Source: Bacteroides sp.
Lineage (GTDB): Bacteria > Bacteroidota > Bacteroidia > Bacteroidales > Bacteroidaceae
Direction: 5' to 3'
Assembly (NCBI RefSeq): GCF_030151085.1
Contig: NZ_JASLER010000055.1
Location: 1 to 48,554, forward strand
Length of the DNA: 48,554 nucleotides
Shown: piece after piece, positions 35,745 to 44,143 of the stretch
Numbering within the stretch: the first letter of the stretch is position 1
Layout of the letters: the number at the start of each line of letters is the position of its first letter
Position numbers and translations under genes: made by a program
The notes under the pieces: model-generated
What the model was told of the DNA's origin: nothing
Databases searched by the model: none
What the model saw: only the letters and a program-made list of their open reading frames with translations

Positions 35745-38700
35745 ATGAGAACACTATTTTTGCTAATCCTTTTAGGGTTAATCACCTCCTGCCAACCTAT
35801 CGATAATGTAAAGGAACAGGAGTTGGAACAACAAAGCCCAGTCATAACCAATGACATATCGAACCAAAAGATAAAAGCTTTTGCCGAAGATGCACAAGGG
35901 CACATTTGGATAGGTACTTTTCGCGGACTGAACAAATTCAATGTACACGAGTATCATCAATACTTCTGCACCGACGATTCTCTTGGTTTACCCGACAATC
36001 AAATTCAAGATATTCTCCGTGATTCAAGAAATCGTCTTTGGATAGCAACCGTTAATGGAGTATGCCGGTATACCGATCAAGATAACTTCCTACGTATTCC
36101 TATAAATTTCAGCAACAAGAACGGACATCAACTGTTGGAGAACAAAGAGGGACGTATTTTTCTAAATGCAGTCGTACAACTTTATGCCTACGATCCCGAG
36201 ACAGAACAAATTGAATGTGTAATTCCGAACTTCGACCAGCAGCATACCTTCAACGTAAAATGCCATATAGATGCCAATAATAACCTTTGGGCAATCAGTC
36301 CATTAGCCATGCGGTGCTATGACTCATCTACCTTGCAACTAAAAGATTCAATCCCCCTAATAGGTTATCCTTATTACTCTTATCTGCATGACGGTAGAGA
36401 ATTTTGGATAACAGGAAATCACACGATGTCGATCTTTGACATACGAACCCATAGTTTTAAAGAAATTCCCGAAATCATCAGAAAGCACCCGATATTATCA
36501 TACGCCGATATTGAGTACATACATCCATACGGGAGTAATAGTCTGCTAATGAATACTTCCAAATATGGAATGTTCTGTTACAACTATGTTGAAAGCACCG
36601 TCACTCATCAGGACGAAGATGGCTTTCCTTTTGAGATGCCACGCTTCAAGATAAGCAAGATATTTACTGATTCCCAGAAAAACCTGTGGATTGGCTCCAT
36701 TGACCAAGGGTTTACAGTTCGGTATCATTATAAAGAGCGGTTTAACAACAACAACTATCTTCGCTCAAACATAGAAAACAAATCGGTTATGTCCATAGCC
36801 TCGGACAAGGATCAGAATCTATGGATAGCCACACTGATGAACGGAGTATATGTTTATGGAATACAAAACCAGAAGATAGAAATAATAGGAACAGACAAAC
36901 TCTTCCCACAAGAGAAACAGAAAGCTATTTATGTTAATCAGGTATTTGTAGATGACAGCAACGCTATTTGGATGACGACGTCTAACAGTGAAGTATTCAA
37001 ATGTCGTTATATTAACGGCTCCCTGCAAATAGAAGCCAAGTACTCTATTTCCATGCCAATGTCCATCACGCAAGACCATAACAAGACTATCTGGATAGGG
37101 ACAGCCAGCCAGAATATTTATGCCTTACGGGAAGGGGAAAAGGAGTTTCAAGCCGTACCTATTTTCAATGCCCGGTTTACTTTTATCCCAAGTTTGCTCC
37201 CACTCAGTGATGGCAATATTTTAGTGGCGGCATTCTATCAACCCATAAAACTTATCAATTCTAAAACCAGAGAGATACAAGACCTAACTATATCTGAAGA
37301 AGACTTCAAAGCCTGCATACGCCGTTCCGTACTGATTCCGACGGCCATCTATGAAGATACGCAAGGAGATATCTGGATAGGTACGGTAAGCAATGGATTA
37401 ATGTGCTACTCGCTTACAACGAAACGAATGAAACCGGTACCCGGCACTGCCTGCCTGGACATTTCGGGCATTGAAGAAGATGCTCAAGGACATTTGTGGG
37501 TGAGCACGCAATATGGATTGAGTAAGTACGACCGCACTGTGAATAAGTTCACCAACTATTTCACTGCCGACGGCATCGGCGGAAACCAGTTTTACGACCG
37601 TTCTTCATGTCGCCTGGCAGACGGTACGTTGATATTCGGAGGTACTCATGGGCTTACCTTCTTTAATCCTTTGGATGTACCGGCAAAACGAAATATCCCA
37701 CTCTTGTTTGAAGACCTTAAAATACACAACAAACTGATTCACCCAAGTGAAAGTCAATGTATAGACAGGCATTTGTCTTATAAGCCGGACATTCATCTGA
37801 AGCACGACCAAAACAGTTTCAGCATCTCATTCTCAGCGCTGGATTACTGTGAACACGAACGTGTGCATTATCAATACAAGTTGGAAGGTTTTGATAAGTA
37901 CTGGATTGATGCGCGCAACAACCGGGAGGCTTATTATGCCAACTTACCGGCAGGAGAATACACGTTCAAGGTGAAGATTACAAATAATGATAAAAGTATT
38001 GTCGAGGCTGAAAGTTCCATTCTGGTTCATATCTCTCCCGCTCCATGGGCTACCTGGTGGGCATACTGTATTTATATCATTATAGCAGTAAGTATCATCT
38101 GGTCACTCGTCAGTGCTTGGTTGCGTATTCGTGCCGAGAAAGCAGTTGCATTGCAAGCCGAACTGGAAAAAGCACAAGAGCAACGTGTAAACAAAATGAA
38201 TATGAGTTTCTTTGCCAATGTTTCTCACGAGTTCCGTACCCCACTGACTATGATTTCAGGCCCTATTATGCAATTATGCAATAGCACGGCAATCGTAGGT
38301 GAGGACAAAAACTTGCTTTACATCGTACAACGTAGTGTGAATAGAATGCTAAAACTTGTAAACCAGTTGATGGACTTCAACAAACTGGAGAACGACACAT
38401 TAAAGTTGAAAGTTAAACGGGCCGACATCATTATATCTCTGCAACGGTTGGTAGAGATATTCCGGGTAAATGCAAGGAACAAAAGTATCACACTAAATAC
38501 ATACGGATTGGAAGATACATTCTTATTATGGTTGGATGAAGACAAAGTAGATAAGATTTTTGGTAATCTGATGTCTAACGCCTTAAAGTTCACCCCGACC
38601 AGTGGAAAAATCAGCGTATGCTTTGATGTTATTAATCGAGAAGAAGCGGAGAAGCTCTTCACTTTACGCAGCTCAGATAAAGATACACAATATATAAAAG

Positions 38701-39794
38701 TCTCTGTAGCCAATACAGGACAAGATATTCCCGAAGACAAACTGGAAAAGATATTTGAGCGATACTACCAAATGGCTAATTCTACAGAAGGAACTTACAA
38801 TTGGGGAACAGGTATCGGTCTATACTATGCACGCAGTTTGGCTGAACTTCATCATGGATATTTAAAAGCCTGTAAACCGGAAGAAGGAAGTGGTGCCATT
38901 TTTACTTTTATCCTCCCGGTAAACGATGTTTCTTACACGGAAGAAGAGAGAGCTCCCGAACAAAGCAATCAATCGGAAGCATTTCCTTTGTTTGATAAAA
39001 AAGCATACCAACCCAATGAATTATCGGAAGGTTCGGAAGAACAAAAAGTCATATTGGTAGTAGATGATGATACAGAAGTAGCCTATTACCTGAAAACATT
39101 GTTGTCAACGTCTTATAGGGTTATTTGCCGGTTCGATGCCAACAGTGCGCTTAAAGCCATGAGTGAAGAAGCCCCTGATTTGATATTAAGTGATGTAGTT
39201 ATGCCCGGAAAAGATGGTTACCAACTTTGCCGTGAAATAAAAGAAGACCTGCAACTCTGCCATATCCCCGTCATATTAGTCACGGCAAAAGCAACCGTTG
39301 AGAATCAGGTGGAGGGTTTAAATACCGGTGCAGACGCATACGTTACAAAACCATTTGAGCCAAGCTATCTATTAGCTCTTATCAAATCGCAACTCAACAA
39401 CCGGGAAAAAGCGCGCACCCTTTTAGGAAAAGCCACGCAAACGGACAACATAGAGGAAAATATACTTTCCCCACAAGATAATGCCTTTATGACGGACCTG
39501 TACCGACTCATGGAAAATGAACTCTCCAATCCGGAACTGGACATTGCCCGCATGACAGAGTTACTTAAAATATCGCGTACCAAATTCTATTATAAAGTAA
39601 AAGGTCTGACTGGTGAAAATCCAAGTGTCTTCTTCAAAACCTATAAGTTGAACCGTGCGGCAGAGTTAATAGCGGAGGGCAAATATACAGTTTCTGAGAT
39701 TGCTGATATGACGGGATTCAATACGCTTTCTCATTTCTCCAAAAGCTTCAAGAAGCAATTTGAAGTGACACCTAGTGAATATCAGAAATCATAG
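35745..39794 (+). CDS. Hybrid two-component system regulator of PUL 2
   Basis: The 1349-residue protein has an N-terminal signal with a lipobox-like LITSC (Cys16), Reg_prop propeller repeats (about 40-640; HIWIGTFRGL, DIWIGTVSNGL), a Y_Y_Y domain (about 685-755), a membrane helix (YCIYIIIAVSIIWSLV) and HisKA with SHEFRTP (His828). HATPase (NLMSNALKFTP, GTGIGLYYARSL), a receiver (LILSDVVMPG, Asp1150) and an AraC-type HTH at the C-terminus (VSEIADMTGFNTLSHFSKSFKK) complete it. It should sense the PUL 2 oligosaccharide in the periplasm and activate the divergent operon. The catalytic residues are intact. Confidence 0.94.
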   Translation: MRTLFLLILLGLITSCQPIDNVKEQELEQQSPVITNDISNQKIKAFAEDAQGHIWIGTFRGLNKFNVHEYHQYFCTDDSLGLPDNQIQDILRDSRNRLWIATVNGVCRYTDQDNFLRIPINFSNKNGHQLLENKEGRIFLNAVVQLYAYDPETEQIECVIPNFDQQHTFNVKCHIDANNNLWAISPLAMRCYDSSTLQLKDSIPLIGYPYYSYLHDGREFWITGNHTMSIFDIRTHSFKEIPEIIRKHPILSYADIEYIHPYGSNSLLMNTSKYGMFCYNYVESTVTHQDEDGFPFEMPRFKISKIFTDSQKNLWIGSIDQGFTVRYHYKERFNNNNYLRSNIENKSVMSIASDKDQNLWIATLMNGVYVYGIQNQKIEIIGTDKLFPQEKQKAIYVNQVFVDDSNAIWMTTSNSEVFKCRYINGSLQIEAKYSISMPMSITQDHNKTIWIGTASQNIYALREGEKEFQAVPIFNARFTFIPSLLPLSDGNILVAAFYQPIKLINSKTREIQDLTISEEDFKACIRRSVLIPTAIYEDTQGDIWIGTVSNGLMCYSLTTKRMKPVPGTACLDISGIEEDAQGHLWVSTQYGLSKYDRTVNKFTNYFTADGIGGNQFYDRSSCRLADGTLIFGGTHGLTFFNPLDVPAKRNIPLLFEDLKIHNKLIHPSESQCIDRHLSYKPDIHLKHDQNSFSISFSALDYCEHERVHYQYKLEGFDKYWIDARNNREAYYANLPAGEYTFKVKITNNDKSIVEAESSILVHISPAPWATWWAYCIYIIIAVSIIWSLVSAWLRIRAEKAVALQAELEKAQEQRVNKMNMSFFANVSHEFRTPLTMISGPIMQLCNSTAIVGEDKNLLYIVQRSVNRMLKLVNQLMDFNKLENDTLKLKVKRADIIISLQRLVEIFRVNARNKSITLNTYGLEDTFLLWLDEDKVDKIFGNLMSNALKFTPTSGKISVCFDVINREEAEKLFTLRSSDKDTQYIKVSVANTGQDIPEDKLEKIFERYYQMANSTEGTYNWGTGIGLYYARSLAELHHGYLKACKPEEGSGAIFTFILPVNDVSYTEEERAPEQSNQSEAFPLFDKKAYQPNELSEGSEEQKVILVVDDDTEVAYYLKTLLSTSYRVICRFDANSALKAMSEEAPDLILSDVVMPGKDGYQLCREIKEDLQLCHIPVILVTAKATVENQVEGLNTGADAYVTKPFEPSYLLALIKSQLNNREKARTLLGKATQTDNIEENILSPQDNAFMTDLYRLMENELSNPELDIARMTELLKISRTKFYYKVKGLTGENPSVFFKTYKLNRAAELIAEGKYTVSEIADMTGFNTLSHFSKSFKKQFEVTPSEYQKS

Positions 39795-39825
39795 TCTCAA
39801 ATACGCCTACGTTGCTTCGATTCTT

Positions 39826-39880
39826 CCTCACCGGGGAACGCCTCCTTTCCCGGTGAGGAGCAAGGTGTTCCCCGGTGAGG
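39826..39880. repeat. CCGGTGAGG repeat and inverted repeat (array E)
   Basis: CCTCACCGGGGAAC (39826-39839) is a perfect 14-bp inverse of GTTCCCCGGTGAGG (39867-39880). A middle copy TTTCCCGGTGAGG (39846-39858) is a direct copy of the right arm, 22 bp upstream of it. It lies between the regulator stop and the promoter of the next gene. It could act as a terminator-like hairpin, though there is no T-run. Confidence 0.7.
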
Positions 39881-39895
39881 GACAAATGCGACCTA

Positions 39896-39931
39896 TTTGA
39901 ACCGATAGTTCAAATTAATTCGTTACATTTG
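39896..39931 (+). promoter_or_regulatory. Possible promoter of the 132-residue membrane protein gene
   Basis: TACATTTG (39924-39931) is a full -7 match. The nearest TTTG (39896-39899) is 24 bp upstream, longer than usual, so the -33 element is uncertain. The start codon follows 24 bp later. Confidence 0.45.
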
Positions 39932-39955
39932 CATCATTCTTAAATAATAAATCCC

Positions 39956-40354
39956 ATGGCACACCGTCTGAATACTAACAAACAGTTCATGATAGGCAAC
40001 GGCATACTGGCTTTTGCCGTGATTTTCGTAGTTGTAATCTTCGTTTATATGAGTATGCGTTTACAGCAACAGAAGAATGGCGAACGCAATTTTATGGAAA
40101 CATACACCATTACTCTGACGAAAGGCTTTGCAGGTGATTCACTTTCTCTACTGATTAATGACAGTGTACTGGTAAATAAGAAAATTGCCGAAGAGCCTTT
40201 CACCATAGAAGTGAAACGCTTCGCCGAACAAAGTGCATTGATGATAGTAGACAATGCAACTGAAAAGCTCTCCTTATTCGAATTAAGCGAAAAAGGAGGA
40301 AAATACAGATTTGAAAAAGAAAACGGAGAAGTAAAGCAGTTGGCTCAAGAATAA
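39956..40354 (+). CDS. Small single-pass membrane protein of unknown function
   Basis: The 132-residue product has a short polar N-terminus, one membrane helix (about 14-34, ILAFAVIFVVVIFVYM) and a soluble C-terminal domain rich in beta-type sequence (TYTITLTKGFAGDSLSLLINDSVL, FTIEVKRFAEQSALMIVDNATEKL). The helix is not followed by a cleavage site, so the protein is probably anchored in the inner membrane with the domain in the periplasm. I do not recognise the family. It converges on the LPP20-like gene with a 16-bp gap. Confidence 0.65.
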   Translation: MAHRLNTNKQFMIGNGILAFAVIFVVVIFVYMSMRLQQQKNGERNFMETYTITLTKGFAGDSLSLLINDSVLVNKKIAEEPFTIEVKRFAEQSALMIVDNATEKLSLFELSEKGGKYRFEKENGEVKQLAQE

Positions 40355-40370
40355 AGCAACCTCCAGGAGA

Positions 40371-41318
40371 CTACTCCGCTTTGAAATAGAACTTATGCTT
40401 CAATGACTTGCCCGGCATCTTAAACGTAAGTTCTATAAAGTTTTCTTCGTCATCCAGACAATCTTCGCTGCTGTAGGTAATCAGAATTTCTTCTCCACGG
40501 GGAATAGCCTTCAACTGTGAAGCACAATTAGATGTCAGTTTGGGCATAACGGAAGTCGTGATTCTTTTCCCATTCAGATACAAAGTCACCAAACAAGCAT
40601 CTTTTGCATTTGCTTTGCTTTCTGCGGTAATGGATGCAGGCAATTTACGATAATTTTGCAACACACCTTCTGCCCATTCGCGACGTGTTTTATCAAAGAA
40701 ATATTCCACAGCAGGATTCATCTTTGTAATACATTGATCGATCTCTTCTACCAAAGTTATATCAGATATATGGATTTCCATACTCTTTATCAAGTCTTCC
40801 ATTTCACGATCCTGCTTCTCAAACTCAGCAATCAAGGCTTTATGCTGACTTTCAGGAAAAGGATAGCGTATAGCATAACAATAGGTAATCTTTCCACTTT
40901 TCTTTTCCTGACGCTTTTCCCAATAAGAACCATCAACCTTTGATAAAGAAATCCCTTTGATAAACGGCAAAGAAGCCGCTTTGGTAGAGCCTTCCGCCGT
41001 ATAACGATCTACAAACTCGGTAATGCGGTCACCATTCCCGGTAACTTGGTTTACAGTGTGGGAGTCTGAAAACTCGATATTCTGTGCGATAGACTGTATA
41101 ATCTGCCGCTTTATACTCTCCAAACATTGCTGACGGGCTTCTTCCATGTTGCCAGCTTCGGCAGAAGCCACCATATAGCCCGATTCAGCAGATTCATACC
41201 ACAACGGGGCTTTCTTGTCGCTCTTCTCAACTACTTTATATTGTTGGGCAAACAACATTGTGATACCGAAGCCAAACAGTGCGGCAGTAGTGAGGAAAAT
41301 TCGAAGTAATTTCATCAT
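40371..41318 (-). CDS. Secreted LPP20-like protein
   Basis: The 315-residue product has a signal peptide ending near TMLFAQQ. Residues about 35-140 (LWYESAESGYMVASAEAGNMEEARQ begins the region, then IKRQIIQSIAQNIEFSD) resemble the LPP20/FlgP-type domain, in which many alanine-rich residues precede an IxxxI helix. The C-terminal part (about 230-315) looks like a beta-sandwich with GKRITTSVMPK. It is the last gene of a four-gene operon; its start overlaps the upstream stop by 4 bp (ATGA). The function in Bacteroides is unknown. Confidence 0.6.
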   Translation of the reverse strand: MMKLLRIFLTTAALFGFGITMLFAQQYKVVEKSDKKAPLWYESAESGYMVASAEAGNMEEARQQCLESIKRQIIQSIAQNIEFSDSHTVNQVTGNGDRITEFVDRYTAEGSTKAASLPFIKGISLSKVDGSYWEKRQEKKSGKITYCYAIRYPFPESQHKALIAEFEKQDREMEDLIKSMEIHISDITLVEEIDQCITKMNPAVEYFFDKTRREWAEGVLQNYRKLPASITAESKANAKDACLVTLYLNGKRITTSVMPKLTSNCASQLKAIPRGEEILITYSSEDCLDDEENFIELTFKMPGKSLKHKFYFKAE

Positions 41319-41836
41319 TCATTTCCTCCTTCTTGGTTATTATCTTCAGCCGATTCAACGGGTGTCTTGGCGGCAGCTTCTGCAATACGCTTGCGGGCTG
41401 TGCGGATGAAGCGAACAAAAGCGCGGTCGGTCACCTTAATCTGAGAGATTAGAGCAGCAACAGCTTGTTCTTCGCCTTCAGTGGTATCACCTTGCACCTC
41501 AATGGTTACTGTAGCATACATACTTCCATCTTCCCGGTTACGGGCAGTCAAAGAAAGTTCTCCGGTGACCAGTATCACGTTTCGTACTAAACCTTCCGTA
41601 CGTTTTGTTTCTCCAAGAACCAACTCCGGCTGAATCACATAAACGTTGCTCTTCGATGCAGTTCCTGCATTATTCCGGGCCAGTATTTGTTCCACTTTCA
41701 ACTTTAACGCCTCGGCACTTTTCTGGCTTAGCCCTTTCTGAACTGGAGTGCCGGCTATAAAGTGGATGCTCTCCTGTGCTGCCATTCCCAAAGAAAGCAC
41801 AGCAAACAACGCCCATAAAATGATCTTGTTTTTCAT
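41315..41836 (-). CDS. Secreted protein of unknown function in the CsgG-like operon
   Basis: The 173-residue product has a signal peptide (LGMAAQE). The mature part starts with SIHFIAGTPVQKGLSQKSAEAL and contains a predicted beta-rich middle (VYVIQPELVLGETKRT, GLVRNVILVTGELSLTARN) and an acidic C-terminus (ESAEDNNQEGGNE). I do not recognise the family. It overlaps the next gene by 4 bp and follows the DUF6175-like gene by 11 bp, so co-translation and a shared envelope function with its neighbours are likely. Confidence 0.6.
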   Translation of the reverse strand: MKNKIILWALFAVLSLGMAAQESIHFIAGTPVQKGLSQKSAEALKLKVEQILARNNAGTASKSNVYVIQPELVLGETKRTEGLVRNVILVTGELSLTARNREDGSMYATVTIEVQGDTTEGEEQAVAALISQIKVTDRAFVRFIRTARKRIAEAAAKTPVESAEDNNQEGGNE

Positions 41837-41847
41837 TGTCCTACAGT

Positions 41848-43110
41848 TTACTTGATTGTGATAGTCAATCCCTGCCCCATGGTAACCACAGAAGCCACAT
41901 AATCTCCCCCAAGTATTTCATCGAGGAATTTCTTTAGTTCGGAACTAAAGTGGGAAATGGTATAAGCACGTCCTTGCGCTTCGTCCCAAATAGGTACTTG
42001 CATAGAAATATCAATCACTTTGTCGTTGCTGCGACTCATATCATATACACCATTCAAAGAATGGGTTTGCAACCAGTCTTCCAACACTTGTTTAAAGTCA
42101 TTATCTCCACCGGGTGTGGGTTGTTCGAAGTCCCAATCGGTTACAGATTTGGAGAGCACCATTTGAATGGCCATTTCACGACCGTTCTTCACGATGTCAT
42201 TAAAAGAGGCCTGCAATTTGGTAAAGAACTCTTCTTTGGTTTTCTTCAGCGCATAATCGGTCAGCTTTACAGTATCAGTTGTCATGTACTTGCCACTCTG
42301 AAAGGTTGCACTTGCCAGATTACCTGCTGTCTGAAGTTCGGTAGCACTCAGTTCAAGTGTCACTTCGCTCTGACGATTCGGATGGGTGGTTGCTATGGCT
42401 TTTGCAGTCACAATAATGTCGGCACCCATGTTTTGTATCATCTTCGTTGTAGCATCGGACTGTGTACCGGCAGTCAGAACATCATTCCTTTTAGCCCGTT
42501 TCAATTGGGCTATAAAGTCTTTAGTCTTATAGCCACGGGTACTGAATTCACTTGTCATCTTACTCACGGCATAGCTCAACATCTGATTGTGGTCAAGAAT
42601 AGTGCGTACATCCTCCCCTTCTTTTGTATAAGGAACCACCGTCACAGTAGGCAATTTCACCTGATTACTGGCATTGCCTACCGCCATTGTGAGATTAGTC
42701 TGTACTTTATTCCGATTCAGATCTTTCTGTAAAGCATCAAAGAGTATAGTTACATCAACCGTTGCACGATAATTCTTTCCGACTTTCACCGTGTTCTCAG
42801 TTTCTGTGTAATCTTTCACAAAAACGGAGTAACGTCCTTCATCAAAAAATCGACGATCATAATCAGGCTTAGCAGTTGCAATTAGCGGATTGCCATTGTT
42901 CACTCCTTCTATCCCCGTATAGAACAGAGTATAGAAAGCGGATTTCAGAGCCATAGGCACAGCCTCTTTCTTTTTCTCGGCTACGCCTGTAGAGTGAACA
43001 GAGAGTGTATTTCCCTGCTGTTGCAAGAAGGTGACTTCGCTGGAATAATTCTGTGCATGCACACCCACAGCCAGAAACATCCCCAAAAGGAGCATCCAAT
43101 AGCATTTCAT
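41848..43110 (-). CDS. DUF6175-like secreted protein
   Basis: The start MKCYWMLLLG at 43110 gives a clean signal peptide (VGVHAQ); the frame is open to 43140 but those codons precede it. The mature protein of about 400 residues begins SEVTFLQQQGNTLSVHSTGVAEKKKEAVPMALKSAF, a pattern like the N-terminal domain of FlgT/LPP20-type proteins. It is followed by an alpha/beta domain (TVVPYTKEGEDVRTIL, ADIIVTAKAIATTHP) resembling DUF6175 or a TolB/CsgG-like fold. It has the right order for a periplasmic partner of the CsgG-like protein encoded 13 bp upstream. The function is unknown. Confidence 0.6.
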   Translation of the reverse strand: MKCYWMLLLGMFLAVGVHAQNYSSEVTFLQQQGNTLSVHSTGVAEKKKEAVPMALKSAFYTLFYTGIEGVNNGNPLIATAKPDYDRRFFDEGRYSVFVKDYTETENTVKVGKNYRATVDVTILFDALQKDLNRNKVQTNLTMAVGNASNQVKLPTVTVVPYTKEGEDVRTILDHNQMLSYAVSKMTSEFSTRGYKTKDFIAQLKRAKRNDVLTAGTQSDATTKMIQNMGADIIVTAKAIATTHPNRQSEVTLELSATELQTAGNLASATFQSGKYMTTDTVKLTDYALKKTKEEFFTKLQASFNDIVKNGREMAIQMVLSKSVTDWDFEQPTPGGDNDFKQVLEDWLQTHSLNGVYDMSRSNDKVIDISMQVPIWDEAQGRAYTISHFSSELKKFLDEILGGDYVASVVTMGQGLTITIK

Positions 43111-43123
43111 AATTGTAGATTTA

Positions 43124-44008
43124 TTAATGGAACAAACCACCCATCAGTGTCTGCTCACGTGAGACGATCATTATAGTTTGCCCGTCATTGATGGCCTGCA
43201 TGATTTCTTCTCCACCCTTCTGGACTTTGCAAAGAGAAATATCTTCTCCTTCAACGGTTTTTGTTGTGAGACGTCCGATTTCCTTTTTAGCAGTTCTGCC
43301 GGCAACTTCACGCGCTACATAAACAGTGAATTTTTGCGCTTCTTTCACGCCATGCATAGATCCCAAATTAATATAAACTTCTTCGGCTTTTCCTTTCTTT
43401 TCAGTATTTACCTCAAGAATCGTTCCTTCTATTTTGAAGTATTCATCTACAAAGTCACGCATACTATGCACAGCGTAAGTAATGGTATTAGCGATGGCTT
43501 CTTCCTTATTGCCTCCTCTACCACCAGTCAGCCCAGCATGTTGTATAGTCTTTGTTCCTATTAAAGTGCCATTTTGAGATTTGGTAACTTTCAACGTATA
43601 GGTAATCGAACCATCATAATAACCTTTACCCTCACTATCTTTCTTCCAAGTGGATGTCATGGAAGATACTTGTCCGGTGATAATATATTGAGCACCTAAT
43701 TCGTTCATCGCAGAAAGGCGGTCCATTTCGTTATCCTCACCTGCTGAAATATTCTCAGATGACCGTCGTTGTGCCTCGATACGTAGTGCATCTTGTGCAT
43801 CCACATCAATAAGAATAACACGATCCATCTTCTGTATACCTTCAATCACACTATTGCGTAGACCTTCTACCCATGCAAAAGGTGCATTGCTCGAACGACG
43901 AAAGTAATCAATAAATACAGTGGGTTTCCCTTTAGGCTCATCAAAACTTTGAGCATATCCTGCTGCTACATAGCATAAACAGAATAATATTAATAGAATC
44001 TTTCTCAT
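43124..44008 (-). CDS. CsgG/FlgT-like secreted protein
   Basis: The chosen start MRKILLILFCLC at 44008 gives a signal peptide (AAGYAQ) and 294 residues. Residues about 30-190 fit the CsgG/FlgO type of alpha/beta fold (KPTVFIDYF, NSVIEGIQKMDRVILIDVD, ELGAQYIITGQVSS). Residues about 205-294 (VYINLGSMHGVKEAQKFTVYV, IGRLTTKTVEGEDISLCKV) resemble the SH3-like C-terminal domain of FlgT. It heads a four-gene operon with a near-perfect promoter at 44059-44089. There is no lipobox, so it is probably periplasmic rather than an outer-membrane curli-type pore. Confidence 0.65.
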   Translation of the reverse strand: MRKILLILFCLCYVAAGYAQSFDEPKGKPTVFIDYFRRSSNAPFAWVEGLRNSVIEGIQKMDRVILIDVDAQDALRIEAQRRSSENISAGEDNEMDRLSAMNELGAQYIITGQVSSMTSTWKKDSEGKGYYDGSITYTLKVTKSQNGTLIGTKTIQHAGLTGGRGGNKEEAIANTITYAVHSMRDFVDEYFKIEGTILEVNTEKKGKAEEVYINLGSMHGVKEAQKFTVYVAREVAGRTAKKEIGRLTTKTVEGEDISLCKVQKGGEEIMQAINDGQTIMIVSREQTLMGGLFH

Positions 44009-44058
44009 AAATAGTGCTTGACTTTTAATTATCTGAATATCTGTTTGATTTAATTTTT

Positions 44059-44089
44059 CAAAAATAAACATTTATTATCAGCCCGCAAA
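44059..44089 (-). promoter_or_regulatory. Promoter of the CsgG-like operon
   Basis: On the minus strand TTTG (44086-44089) is followed after exactly 19 bp by TATTTTTG (44059-44066). Both elements match the Bacteroidetes consensus. A start near 44052 leaves a leader of about 44 nt. Confidence 0.78.
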
Positions 44090-44143
44090 AGTGTTGACGT
44101 TTATTAACTCAAAAAAGAAGACAAGAGAGTTATCATGAAAGCA

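Noticed and set aside
41950..42732. 260-codon open frame on the plus strand
   Set aside because: It is antisense to the DUF6175-like gene, which has a signal peptide, operon context and a sensible start. The antisense translation is low-complexity and lacks recognisable motifs.
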